The notes below the pieces were generated by a model. The model saw only the letters and a program-made list of their open reading frames with translations, was not told where the DNA came from and did no database searches. Position numbers and translations under genes: made by a program. From NCBI RefSeq assembly GCF_042655385.1, contig NZ_JBHSMA010000001.1:372001-436000 (forward strand): 64,000 nucleotides of DNA. Direction: 5' to 3'. Position 1 is the first letter of the stretch, and each line of letters begins with the position of its first letter. Positions 34,532-42,777 of this stretch are shown one piece after another. The DNA is from Larkinella bovis (GTDB lineage Bacteria; Bacteroidota; Bacteroidia; Cytophagales; Spirosomataceae).

Positions 34532-34871
34532 TGTCTTGGGGGTTTTTCGCCCGACGTTTGCGACTCGTTACCTGCCGGAACGTTCGGACCAGTGTTTCAA
34601 CCTGTTTCGTCAGTACCGCGATGTCCTGAGCCTGCTTTTCAACCAGGGCGGTCAACTGAATGATTTTTTCCTCCTGGGCAACGAACCGAATGCGGGTTCG
34701 TTCGAACTGTCGAACGATAGCAATCAGAGAAGGGATGCCTACCCCAATGGCCGTTGCAATTCCCCAAACCTCCGCCATGCTTAAGCGGATTTCAGTTGCA
34801 CTATTGATTTGGGTCAGAAGGGGTAGCAGCGAGAACATCGGAACGGCGAAATGGAGTAATGGATTGGTCAT
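34524..34871 (-). CDS. Small membrane protein with coiled coil, possible holin or spanin-like lysis protein
   Basis: Up to 115 residues: one or two hydrophobic segments (LHFAVPMFSLLPLL and IATAIGVGIPSLIAIV), then a charged heptad-like helix (IIQLTALVEKQAQDIAVLTK) and a basic tail. It overlaps the endolysin gene by 8 bases, the usual setting of lysis cassettes. The start is uncertain: the first ATG makes it overlap the next gene by 71 bases; ATGs at 34838 or 34778 are alternatives, the last removing the overlap. Confidence 0.6.
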   Translation of the reverse strand: MTNPLLHFAVPMFSLLPLLTQINSATEIRLSMAEVWGIATAIGVGIPSLIAIVRQFERTRIRFVAQEEKIIQLTALVEKQAQDIAVLTKQVETLVRTFRQVTSRKRRAKNPQDNA

Positions 34872-34989
34872 GGAGGTGCCGGGCCTGCGCCTGGGCGTCC
34901 TCTTTCTTCAGGTGTACCCAACCGTCAGTCGTTTGGTATAGCGTCCTGACGGTTGGATAGCTCCTGAAGATTAGGGCTAATTCGGTCAT
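34801..34989 (-). CDS. Small hypothetical phage protein
   Basis: A 62-residue protein (MTELALIFRSYPTVRTLYQT, DGWVHLKKEDAQAQARHL). The pattern of a YP-x-V start, a T-x-DG turn and an Ala/His-rich helix recurs in small Bacteroidota phage proteins I have seen between tube and tape measure genes. It overlaps the tube gene by 4 bases. Function unknown. Confidence 0.55.
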   Translation of the reverse strand: MTELALIFRSYPTVRTLYQTTDGWVHLKKEDAQAQARHLHDQSITPFRRSDVLAATPSDPNQ

Positions 34990-35417
34990 ATAGCGACGCG
35001 CTTCTGACCCAGATACATGATGGGCAAGGCAATCTCCATGCGCTTCATGTTCTGTTGGGCATTCATGGGGCTTGAATTGAACTGACAGCCGAACAGGGTA
35101 TAGTTCACCATCTGGTCATATTCATTGCGGAAGGTAATCTGAACCTCAAAGGGCGAAATCCGATTAATATCCCCTTCCGCCAGCGGGTTCGCATCAAAAA
35201 TGCGTTCCAGGTCGTTTTGCAAAAGCGTCAACGTGCCTTCATAGGACTTGTTGCCTGACTTAATCGCCAGCGGCTCATTGCCCTTGCCATAGATGAATTC
35301 CTTCTCCTGTTTGGCGTCCCACTGCGCCCCGATGATCCCAATTGCCAGCAACCCACCGATTCGAATCTCGGTTTGTGACCAGCTATACAGCCGGGTATCC
35401 ATTGCAAATTGTGCCAT
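34986..35417 (-). CDS. Tail tube protein
   Basis: A 143-residue protein immediately downstream of the sheath gene (1-base overlap), with the beta-rich composition of tube proteins (LYSWSQTEIRIGGLLAIGI, KSYEGTLTLLQNDLERIF, FEVQITFRNEYDQMVNYTLF). Gene order sheath-tube-chaperone-tape measure matches Mu L-M-gp41-gp42. The family was not recognised by motif, only by size, composition and order. Confidence 0.75.
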   Translation of the reverse strand: MAQFAMDTRLYSWSQTEIRIGGLLAIGIIGAQWDAKQEKEFIYGKGNEPLAIKSGNKSYEGTLTLLQNDLERIFDANPLAEGDINRISPFEVQITFRNEYDQMVNYTLFGCQFNSSPMNAQQNMKRMEIALPIMYLGQKRVAI

Positions 35418-36613
35418 TACGATTCAGTTAATGCGGGATTGGAGAATCCCAGTTTGACAACGATTTCCTTCAACTGACCCACCGGAACGATCTTCAGATC
35501 AATCTCCAGACGATCCGTTGACAGGATGTTTTGGCGGGGATTGATCGAACAGGAAACCGACGAACAGTTACCATTCGTGACCATCTGCTGAATCAAGGTC
35601 TGCTCAATGCGGCCTTCGTAGTAGGCCACCTTGGACGGCGAAATCCGGCCTTCTTCCGTGATTTCCACTTCGTCCAATAGCTCCTGAACGTAGGTTGCAT
35701 AGGTCAGACGAACCGCCTTGCCGATGACCAGGTTGCGACTAATCGACGTAAAATCATCAGCCGCATCAACCAACGTGGGATCATCAGACAGGAACACACC
35801 TGGAATGCCCAGGTGAATGCGGGGCAGGATAAACCCGGCATCGTGAATAGCGTCCAGGGCGGCTTTTGCCATCGATACCACGGGCAACCCTGTGGTAAGG
35901 TGCCCTTCAGCCATAAACGGCCCATCCTTTACGCGGCCAACGTTGCGCTGAACAGGATTGCTCGCAATTCGCCCCAACAGCTTGCCCATGCAGGCCACCC
36001 GCGAACCGGCAACGTCGGTTCCGACGAAACATGAAACGTGGTTATTGCTGCCACCGGAGCGGTAATTCGTGTAATTCAGGGCAGGGTCCATAAAGGCACC
36101 GTCGAGAATGACGTGAACCGGCGTGTAGCGGCCATAGAACTTGCCCGCAACCGATTGGGCAGCACCGGCAGCAGCCGTTAAGCCGCCATCGAAGCCTTGC
36201 GAGTACGAAGGGGTATAACCACCGGCCCGGCCCAGTGAGGTACCGACTACCGTTATACGTCCCAAAGCACCAACCAATAATTTTTCCAGCGGAGAACTAT
36301 CGTCACCCGTCAGGGCTACCGCCGTGGCCTGGGTGGTGGTGTTGGCAATCAGGATGACCCAGAGTTCAGCGCCATCGCCAGCCGTCGCAAAGAAGTCGCT
36401 GATTTGCGTCCAGGCATGAAGCAGACCGGAAACGCTTTTCAGAATCCCAACCGCTTCCGCTTCCGCCAGCGAGTAGAACCGCTTGGGAACCCCCAGAGCC
36501 AGGCCACTGGCAGCAATACCAGTCACCACCAGCCCGGCAACGCCATCGCGCACGGTGGCCGTTCGGCCCAGACCACCGTTTTGAATTTGTATGTCAACTT
36601 TTGGTTGTGCCAC
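35417..36613 (-). CDS. Tail sheath protein (DUF2586 type)
   Basis: A 398-residue protein. I chose the GTG at 36613, because DUF2586 sheath proteins open with a short strand and GxLGR turn, here QPKVDIQIQNGGLGR followed by DGVAGLVVTG. The frame extends 18 codons further, but those cross a hairpin. Typical regions follow: WVILIANTTTQATAVALTG, TPVHVILDGAFMD, and a C-terminal YEGRIEQTLIQQM. The sheath contracts to drive the tube through the envelope. This is the Mu gpL equivalent, and it marks the phage as a contractile-tail myovirus type. Confidence 0.85.
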   Translation of the reverse strand: MAQPKVDIQIQNGGLGRTATVRDGVAGLVVTGIAASGLALGVPKRFYSLAEAEAVGILKSVSGLLHAWTQISDFFATAGDGAELWVILIANTTTQATAVALTGDDSSPLEKLLVGALGRITVVGTSLGRAGGYTPSYSQGFDGGLTAAAGAAQSVAGKFYGRYTPVHVILDGAFMDPALNYTNYRSGGSNNHVSCFVGTDVAGSRVACMGKLLGRIASNPVQRNVGRVKDGPFMAEGHLTTGLPVVSMAKAALDAIHDAGFILPRIHLGIPGVFLSDDPTLVDAADDFTSISRNLVIGKAVRLTYATYVQELLDEVEITEEGRISPSKVAYYEGRIEQTLIQQMVTNGNCSSVSCSINPRQNILSTDRLEIDLKIVPVGQLKEIVVKLGFSNPALTES

Positions 36614-36644
36614 AATTGTGAGATTTAAGAGTGAAGAAATCATG

Positions 36645-36665
36645 GGCCGGGTTTGTAGCCCGGCC
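36645..36665. terminator. Hairpin between capsid and sheath genes
   Basis: GGCCGGG and CCCGGCC form a perfect 7-bp stem with a 7-nt loop right after the capsid stop codon. No T run follows, so it may be an attenuator or processing hairpin that lowers expression after the abundant capsid mRNA. Confidence 0.5.
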
Positions 36666-36673
36666 ACTCACAA

Positions 36674-37585
36674 TTAAGCAGCAGCGTCCTCAATGATGGC
36701 AAAAATGCCCTTGCCATCAGCGCGACGCTGACGGCCACCCATCATCAGCAGGAAAGAATAGATGTCTCCGTAGTAGGTCGGATCACCCAACTTTTCAAAC
36801 ATCTCCACTGTACCCATTGCCCGTTCAACCACGGTTGGATGCCAGCAAATGGTTGCCATATTGTCCGTTGTGGCACCAGCCGCACCAGGATCTTTTACGA
36901 CCGGCGTACTGGCGTTTGTGTAGGTCAGAGTCGTGGAACGCTCCATCAACTCGAAACCGTACAATTTCGCAATGACACCCCCTTTTACGTCCAGTTCCAG
37001 CGACTTGTCACGCTTCATCAAATCCGAATCGTCCAACAGGAAATCCATTTGGTCAGATGGGATCAGCGCCACCCGGCCTTCTTCTGGAATGTTCTGTTTG
37101 TTCATCGCCAGACGGGCCTTTTTCAGATCGGCTTTCGTTAACCCTTTCCGGTTGCCTGTTGCGGAAGGCGAGGCCGCAGCGATGGCCGCGCCAGTTGTCC
37201 GCAGGTATTGGGCCGCCGTCGTCGGTGCCCAGTTGCGAAGGACCCATTCAGCCACGAGTTGCCGGATCGTCGCCATATCCTCGGCAATGACCGACTGCCG
37301 TTTGTCATAGGACAACTGGATTGCGTCGATATTGGGGATCAGGATCGGGTTGGATGTGAACTCATCCAACGCATACGTGATGTCCGTATCTGACCGCTTG
37401 GTAACAGTGGCAGGCAATTCCGACCGGTTACGCGTGGCACCAGAACCAGTTCCGGCGTTCGGGATGTGGACTACTTTACCGGCCAATACATATTGATCGG
37501 CATTAATTGATTTCAGCAAAAAATCGTTGCCTTTGTACAAGCCGCCAACGATGTCGGTTTGCCAAATTTCTTTTTCTAAGGCCAT
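36674..37585 (-). CDS. Major capsid protein
   Basis: A 303-residue protein with features of Bacteroidota phage capsids: LPATVTKRSDTDITYALDEF, LVAEWVLRNWAP, a GLTKADLKKARLAMNKQNIP helix, VALIPSDQMDFLLDDSD, and a C-terminal DPTYYGDIYSFLLMMGGRQR. It follows the protease/scaffold gene, separated by a hairpin and a 90-base leader that would allow high separate expression. The HK97-type fold is inferred from order and length. Confidence 0.82.
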   Translation of the reverse strand: MALEKEIWQTDIVGGLYKGNDFLLKSINADQYVLAGKVVHIPNAGTGSGATRNRSELPATVTKRSDTDITYALDEFTSNPILIPNIDAIQLSYDKRQSVIAEDMATIRQLVAEWVLRNWAPTTAAQYLRTTGAAIAAASPSATGNRKGLTKADLKKARLAMNKQNIPEEGRVALIPSDQMDFLLDDSDLMKRDKSLELDVKGGVIAKLYGFELMERSTTLTYTNASTPVVKDPGAAGATTDNMATICWHPTVVERAMGTVEMFEKLGDPTYYGDIYSFLLMMGGRQRRADGKGIFAIIEDAAA

Positions 37586-37627
37586 TTGGTTGAAAGATAG
37601 TTACGTGGGTACGGGTAAAATCGGTTG

Positions 37628-37659
37628 GCCCGCCCTTCGGTTTACACTTCCGGGCGGGC
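37628..37659. terminator. Hairpin between protease/scaffold and capsid genes
   Basis: GCCCGCCC (37628-37635) and GGGCGGGC (37652-37659) form a perfect 8-bp stem with a 16-nt loop. It lies in the leader of the capsid mRNA, 16 bases after the protease stop; a partial terminator or mRNA-stabilising 5' hairpin is likely. Confidence 0.55.
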
Positions 37660-37675
37660 GCTGTTCTGGGTTATG

Positions 37676-38653
37676 TTATTTGCCCGAATAGGTTTTACCC
37701 CATTTGGCGTTGTAGATACGGTCGAATTCCGGGCGGTTGTCAGCCATCAGTTTGACCAGCTTACCGTTGCGGTCCAGCTCATCGTATTTTTTGGCGGCTT
37801 CCTCATCAGTCAGCGTCAATGGCGGCTGACCACCGGCAGCAGCAAGAGCAACCAAATCAACCGGGGCTTTCATGCTGTTCAGGACGGTTTCAGCCAGGCT
37901 GAAATCAGTCGCAAACAATTTGATGTACGTATCCTTCTGATCCGCCGAAATCCGCTTCTCTGCAATAGCGGCATCAACCAGCTTAATGGCTTTGGTATCT
38001 TGCTCGTCCTTCTGCTTTTTGACCAGGGCTTCGTACTTCTCCTTGTAGTTGGTACCATCTGCCGGAGTTACAGGGGCTTTCAGTTTGATCACCTCAGCGA
38101 CGATCTGTTCCTGGGTGGCCGTTTCTGCAAGGCCACATGCCAGGGCAATGGCTTTGTAATCCATTTGCTCTTGGGGTTTTGTGAAAGGTTTTGATTGATT
38201 GGAAAGCTGGAGCAGGTAGCCTTTGGCCTGGTCTTCGGTCAGCACTTCACCGCGTGAATCGCATAGTTTCAGGGCGTTTCGATTCCCGCCAACATCCACG
38301 ATGCTGATTTCCTGAAGCGTACTACTGGTAGCGTCGTAACACTTGAGGTCTTCATTCCAGACCACCTCGTGAACTTCGGCCACAATGCTGGCCGCATTGA
38401 GAAAGCCACGGTCAACCTGACCGCCGATTTCAGCCCCTAGCTCAATTTCGGTATCAAATTCGGATTCGGCCAGCCACTCATTATTCTCCAGTCGAAGATT
38501 GTTCCATTTGCCAATAACCCTTCCGCGAACGTGCATGTAGAGCATTACCGGGTTCGCTAGGAAGGCGTCGATCTTTAAGCCTGAGCTAAGAATACGGACG
38601 TTAAAACAGGTAATGGTCTGGTCCGAAACGCGGAAGGTTTTTGGCTTTGGCAT
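37676..38653 (-). CDS. Prohead protease fused to scaffold
   Basis: A 325-residue protein. The N-terminal part (about 1-150) has the prohead serine protease pattern: an early strand FNVRILSSG, GRVIGKWNNLRLENNEW, then RGFLNAASIVAEVHEVVW (in Mu-type enzymes the Ser sits in an S/A-I/A-x motif) and LQEISIVDVGGNRNAL. After a linker comes a long helical, Lys/Glu-rich scaffold region (about 215-270) and a C-terminus with DEEAAKKYDELDRNGKLV. One polypeptide thus combines Mu gpI and gpZ-like roles: the scaffold is cleaved away after shell assembly. Confidence 0.8.
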   Translation of the reverse strand: MPKPKTFRVSDQTITCFNVRILSSGLKIDAFLANPVMLYMHVRGRVIGKWNNLRLENNEWLAESEFDTEIELGAEIGGQVDRGFLNAASIVAEVHEVVWNEDLKCYDATSSTLQEISIVDVGGNRNALKLCDSRGEVLTEDQAKGYLLQLSNQSKPFTKPQEQMDYKAIALACGLAETATQEQIVAEVIKLKAPVTPADGTNYKEKYEALVKKQKDEQDTKAIKLVDAAIAEKRISADQKDTYIKLFATDFSLAETVLNSMKAPVDLVALAAAGGQPPLTLTDEEAAKKYDELDRNGKLVKLMADNRPEFDRIYNAKWGKTYSGK

Positions 38654-38739
38654 AGGCTACAATTACAAGGGTACGGTGGCGGCTCTCGCCTTTTGTTGGG
38701 ATGAAATTGGGGAGCCGGTTGAAGGGAAGCAAAATGTTT

Positions 38740-38794
38740 AGCTACCGCGTAGCTGTAGCAGCTACCGCGTAGCAAATTCAGCTACTCGGTAACT
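38740..38794. promoter_or_regulatory. Triple palindromic operator array between the divergent late operons
   Basis: Three dyads, AGCTACCGCGTAGCT (38740-38754), AGCTACCGCGTAGC (38760-38773) and AGCTACTCGGTAACT (38780-38794), start exactly 20 bp apart. The outer flanks GTTT and AAAC make the whole array symmetric. It lies just upstream of the rightward late promoter and within the upstream region of the leftward head-tail operon. Spacing of two helical turns suggests cooperative binding of a phage or host regulator. Confidence 0.75.
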
Positions 38795-38800
38795 AAACAC

Positions 38801-38832
38801 TTTGGGTCAGAATGGCGGGTTAGCCAACTTTG
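38801..38832 (+). promoter_or_regulatory. Rightward late promoter
   Basis: TTTG (38801-38804) and CAACTTTG (38825-38832, one mismatch to TAnnTTTG) are 20 bases apart, 7 bases downstream of the operator array and 27 bases before the small-terminase ATG. Confidence 0.55.
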
Positions 38833-38859
38833 ACAAGGCAACCAACGCCCACCGTACCC

Positions 38860-39324
38860 ATGAATTCACGCGACAAGACCAAACAGATCGGCAAGGAGCT
38901 ATATATGCTGGGCAAGCCTGCCCAGGAAATAGCCCGAATGCTGGACGTTTCGACGACTACGGTTTCCAATTGGACCACGAAAGAAGGATGGCGGGAAGAA
39001 CGGGCCTCCAAGCTCTCCCAGAAGAAAACGATTCAGGATAGCCTACTTTTTCTGATCGACTACCAATTAGAAGCCCTATCGGAAAAGGTGCGCAAAAACC
39101 GGGAGGAGATGGACGAATTGCCACTCCTGGACAAAGGCGAGATCGACGCGCTCAGTAAGATGTTTGCCGTCATCAAAGGGAAGGAATTGCAGTGGTCGAA
39201 CGTGGTCGATGTCATCCGGGAATTTGGCGAAGCCGTCAATCGGAAAGACCCCGATTTTGCCAAGGCCCTTGTACCGTTCATGGATGATTTCTTATTGTTT
39301 AAGCGTGAATCAATGACTATTTAA
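38860..39324 (+). CDS. Terminase small subunit-like HTH protein
   Basis: A 154-residue protein with an N-terminal helix-turn-helix (GKPAQEIARMLDVSTTTVSN, then WTTKEGWREERA) and a helical C-terminus, as in small terminase subunits that recognise the packaging site. The frame extends upstream to a TTG at 38830, but that lies inside the -7 promoter box, so the ATG at 38860 is used. The stop codon abuts the large-subunit ATG. Confidence 0.82.
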   Translation: MNSRDKTKQIGKELYMLGKPAQEIARMLDVSTTTVSNWTTKEGWREERASKLSQKKTIQDSLLFLIDYQLEALSEKVRKNREEMDELPLLDKGEIDALSKMFAVIKGKELQWSNVVDVIREFGEAVNRKDPDFAKALVPFMDDFLLFKRESMTI

Positions 39325-40902
39325 ATGGGCCTGACTGCAAAAGATAAAAAGGCGTTTCAGGAATATTTAGACAGTCGGAAAGAGATTGTTTCGGCTAAAA
39401 CGTCGGACATACCCCTGAACGAACCAGCCGCCGTTAAAGCCGACCGGATCGACCGGTTGAAAGGTGATTTCGTTGCATTCTGCGAATACTACTTTCCGCA
39501 CTATGCTTCAGCTCCGTTTGGCTGGTTCCACAAGAAAGCGGCCAAAGCCATCATTGCCGATCAGAATATCTTTGCGGTGCTGGAGTGGCCGCGCGAACAC
39601 GCGAAGTCGGTTTTCGCGGACGTGTTGATTCCCTTGCATCTGAAAGCGAAGGACGAATTAACCGGCATGGTGATCGTGTCGGCCAATCAGTCCAAAGCCA
39701 TCGGCTTGCTTTTGGATGTGCAGGTTGAATTACAGTTCAACCAGCGGTACATCAATGATTTTGGCGAGCAGTTTTCATTTGGGGATTGGGAAGAAGGGAA
39801 TTTCAGTACACAGGACGGCGTAGGGTTCTGGGCGTTGGGCCGTGGGCAATCCCCGCGCGGCCTTCGGAAAGCGGAGAAGCGGCCCAATTACGGGGTAGTC
39901 GATGACATCGATGACGACGAACTAATCCAAAATGAAGAACGGGTTGAAAAAACCGTCACCTGGGTAGAAGGGGCGTTGTACCCCTGTTTCTCCATTCTGG
40001 GTGCCCGGTTCGTGGTTGCCGGAAACAGGATTGGTCGCAAAGCGGTATTGGCTCACCTGGTGGGGGATGTCGAAGACGGCGACCCGGTTAAAGCGTCGAT
40101 TTTCCATTGCAAGGTTTTCGCTTTAGAGAACCCCAAAACCCACAAAGAGGACCAGAGCGAAACCGGCGTACCTGCCTGGAAAGAACGCTACACCCGGCAA
40201 ATGCTGCTGGAGAAGTGGAGTAAAATCCGTTATGCGATGGTACAGCGGGAATATTTCCACCGGTTTATCGTATCGGGCAAAGTCTTCAAATCGGAATGGC
40301 TGACCTATTTCCAATTGCCTCAAACCGCCCGACCACTTGCCCACTATCAATTTATCGTCTGTTATGTTGACCCCTCCTGGAAGGACAGCAAAAAGAATGA
40401 TTACAAGGCATTAGTTGCCATTGGGGTAATCGGGAAGTACAGAGACTTATTGGATTGCTGGGTTCGCCAGGGCTCGAAAAGCTCAATGGTCATCGCTCAC
40501 TACAACATGGATGAAAAGCTACGGGAAATGGGTGCCGGAGTCATTTACCACTTCATTGAGGGTGGATTGATGCAGGATGAACATTTGGAGCATTACTGGA
40601 AAGAAGCCGAAAACCGTAGTGCTGCTTTGCCGATCCGAGCCGATACCAGGGACAAACCAGACAAAGCCGGACGAATAGAAACAAATCTTCAATCTCCGAT
40701 TGAACACGGTTTTTTCCGGATCAATGAAGCCCTGAAGGGAAACCGGGATTTTACCAACTGGAAAGACCAGCTTCTAGCCTTTCCAACCGGGCACGATGAC
40801 GCGCCCGATGCCACAGAAGGGGCCGTCTTTATTGCCAATCAAAAAGTAAAAACTTCCGTGCCAGCAATGACCGGAGGCCACCGCCGTAATAACCGCTATT
40901 GA
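39325..40902 (+). CDS. Terminase large subunit
   Basis: A 525-residue packaging motor. The ATPase half has a Walker-A-like VLEWPREHAKSVFA and a Walker B-like YGVVDDIDDDEL, plus RGQSPRGLRKAEKR. The nuclease half has IVCYVDPSWKDSKKNDYKAL (first acidic metal ligand) and a C-terminal FPTGHDDAPDATEGAV with the usual acidic pair. The N-terminus FCEYYFPHYASAPFGWFHKK is typical of Mu-type (gp28) and Bacteroidota terminases. Full length. Confidence 0.92.
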   Translation: MGLTAKDKKAFQEYLDSRKEIVSAKTSDIPLNEPAAVKADRIDRLKGDFVAFCEYYFPHYASAPFGWFHKKAAKAIIADQNIFAVLEWPREHAKSVFADVLIPLHLKAKDELTGMVIVSANQSKAIGLLLDVQVELQFNQRYINDFGEQFSFGDWEEGNFSTQDGVGFWALGRGQSPRGLRKAEKRPNYGVVDDIDDDELIQNEERVEKTVTWVEGALYPCFSILGARFVVAGNRIGRKAVLAHLVGDVEDGDPVKASIFHCKVFALENPKTHKEDQSETGVPAWKERYTRQMLLEKWSKIRYAMVQREYFHRFIVSGKVFKSEWLTYFQLPQTARPLAHYQFIVCYVDPSWKDSKKNDYKALVAIGVIGKYRDLLDCWVRQGSKSSMVIAHYNMDEKLREMGAGVIYHFIEGGLMQDEHLEHYWKEAENRSAALPIRADTRDKPDKAGRIETNLQSPIEHGFFRINEALKGNRDFTNWKDQLLAFPTGHDDAPDATEGAVFIANQKVKTSVPAMTGGHRRNNRY

Positions 40903-40905
40903 ATC

Positions 40906-41322
40906 ATGTTTTTAAACAAAGCCGACCTTTTAGGTGATCTGTACCCCGAAATGCGGGACTTGATGACCCGCTATGCTGACACCGCCTTAAACGCTCACCT
41001 GGTAACGGCTGAAGCGCAATTGCAAACGTATCTGGGTAGCCGTTACGACATCGACCCGGAACTGACTAAAACGGGCGTAAACCGCAATGACTTTCTGGTT
41101 AGTCTGGGCCGCGACCTGGCCGTGTACCACCTGTACACCCCCCTGGAAACGATGCCCGCCAAACGAAAAGACCGCTATGACCAGGCCATTCGGATGCTGG
41201 AATGGTTGGCCGCTGGCAAAATGAAACTAATCGGTGTTCCCCTGGCTCCAGTACCAGAAGACGGACCTGTTACGGGTCAAATTGGCTTTGGCTATAACCC
41301 CAGAAGGGCGACGCTGGCGTAA
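40906..41322 (+). CDS. DUF1320 family protein (Mu gp36-like)
   Basis: A 138-residue protein: KADLLGDLYPEMRDLMTRYA, AEAQLQTYLGSRYDID, VSLGRDLAVYHLY, and a helical DRYDQAIRMLEWLAAGK. This matches the gp36/DUF1320 family found near portal genes in Mu-like phages (a head-tail connector candidate). It starts 3 bases after the terminase stop codon. Confidence 0.82.
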   Translation: MFLNKADLLGDLYPEMRDLMTRYADTALNAHLVTAEAQLQTYLGSRYDIDPELTKTGVNRNDFLVSLGRDLAVYHLYTPLETMPAKRKDRYDQAIRMLEWLAAGKMKLIGVPLAPVPEDGPVTGQIGFGYNPRRATLA

Positions 41323-41327
41323 CACCC

Positions 41328-41345
41328 GTTTAAATGTGATTTAAG
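41328..41345. repeat. Dispersed TTTAAA dyad, before the portal gene
   Basis: GTTTAAATGTGATTTAAG lies just after the gp36-like stop, in the 79-base gap before the portal gene. Confidence 0.55.
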
Positions 41346-41401
41346 TTCTTCGAGAATCGCCCCGCACCAAAAAACCGATCCGTATTACCACCGTAAATAA
41401 A

Positions 41402-42700
41402 ATGGCGAAAAAACAGGCAAAAAACGCAAACGTCAATATTGTCGATAATACTATCCAGATTCGGACACTTGACCGGAGCCGGAAAACGCTCGACAATTGG
41501 AAAACCGCCATGCAGTCGGCGGAGTCTCTTTTGAATCCGAACCGCCAGCTTTTGTACAACCTCTACGCGGACATCATGCTCGATGAGCACCTGATCAGCG
41601 TGACGGATCAGCGCCGGTTAAACGTCACGGGCGTCACGCTGATGTTCGGGAAGGATGGCAAGGAAAACGAGGCTATCGGCAAACTCATCGATACGGAGGC
41701 ATTCGAGCAACTACTCGAACATATTCTCGACAGCCGGTTTTTTGGGTTCAGTTTGATCCAAAACGATTTTGCCACGATTATCAACGAGCAACCACAAATC
41801 AAGCTGGTGCCCCGCGCCCATGTGAAACCTGGCTTTGGTATTGTCGTTGGCAATCCGGGCGACATGACCGGCATCGATTATACCCAACCTCCTTATGACA
41901 CCTTGTACACCCCGGCAGGTCGGGCCGACGACCTTGGGTTACTGTTAGCGGCCGCTCCGCTGGTGCTGCTGAAACGGGGTGATGTCAGCGACTGGGCGAC
42001 GTTCAACGAGGTATTCGGGCAACCGCTCCGGGTGGCCTATTACAACCCGATGGACCCCACTCAAAAACCGCTCCTGGAAAAAGGCATGGCCGAAATGGGA
42101 TCAATGGCGTATATGATCCTGCCCGACGGCGCAAAGGTTGAATTCCCCACGACCTACCAAACGGCAGCGGCAGACACCTATGAGCGGTTTGCCAACCGGA
42201 TGGATAAGGCGATTTCCAAGCTGATTGTGGGCCAGACCATGACCACGGAAGACGGCAGCAGCCGGAGCCAGAGTGAGGTACATGAACGCACGGCTGGTAA
42301 GATTGCCCAGTCCGACCGGCGCTTTGCGCTCCGCATTCTGAACAGCCGGATTAAACCGGCTCTGATTGCCCAGGGCTACCCGGTTGGGGAAGGGGAGGCG
42401 TTCAGCTTCGTGGAAGAAGAAGAACGGCTATCCAAAAAGGATCGGCTCGAAATGGATATCAAAATCCATAAGGAAGTTGCACCAATCAAAGTGGACTATT
42501 TCGCCCAGGAATACAACGTGCCGATAGATGAAGAAGCCTTAAGCAATCGTCAGCAGCAAGCTCTGCAAACTACGGAGGAAGAGCCGGAGGACGAAGAAAA
42601 ACCAGAAAAGCCGAAAAAGGTAAAGCAATCCGCTGTTGATGAATTTGGCCGGTTCATGCAGTTTGCTCAAGTTCTGAAAGAGCAAGGTTTTTTCGAGTAA
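41402..42700 (+). CDS. DUF935 family portal protein (Mu gp29-like)
   Basis: A 432-residue protein with DUF935 hallmarks: QLLYNLYADIMLDEHLISVT, FFGFSLIQNDF, RGDVSDWATFNEVFGQPLRV, YERFANRMDKAISKLIVGQT and the turn SQSEVHERTAGKIAQSD. An acidic/basic tail (EEEPEDEEKPEKPKKVKQ) precedes a final helix. The portal is the dodecameric DNA gate of the capsid. Preceded by a 79-base gap that contains a TTTAAA dyad. Confidence 0.9.
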   Translation: MAKKQAKNANVNIVDNTIQIRTLDRSRKTLDNWKTAMQSAESLLNPNRQLLYNLYADIMLDEHLISVTDQRRLNVTGVTLMFGKDGKENEAIGKLIDTEAFEQLLEHILDSRFFGFSLIQNDFATIINEQPQIKLVPRAHVKPGFGIVVGNPGDMTGIDYTQPPYDTLYTPAGRADDLGLLLAAAPLVLLKRGDVSDWATFNEVFGQPLRVAYYNPMDPTQKPLLEKGMAEMGSMAYMILPDGAKVEFPTTYQTAAADTYERFANRMDKAISKLIVGQTMTTEDGSSRSQSEVHERTAGKIAQSDRRFALRILNSRIKPALIAQGYPVGEGEAFSFVEEEERLSKKDRLEMDIKIHKEVAPIKVDYFAQEYNVPIDEEALSNRQQQALQTTEEEPEDEEKPEKPKKVKQSAVDEFGRFMQFAQVLKEQGFFE

Positions 42701-42777
42701 GCCCTATAAAACTATCCGCTGTCGGGGCCAGCGTCCGAACTCTTTATACTGATTGTGGGTGTGGTGATCCTTTTCAT

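Noticed and set aside
38740..38794. Possible mini CRISPR array (three repeats at 20-bp spacing)
   Set aside because: Repeats are 13-15-bp palindromes with 5-6-bp gaps, far too short for repeat-spacer units, and no cas gene is present; an operator array is the better reading.
38830..38859. TTG start giving a ten-residue longer small terminase
   Set aside because: The TTG lies inside the -7 box of the promoter, so it would not be in the transcript; the ATG at 38860 fits.
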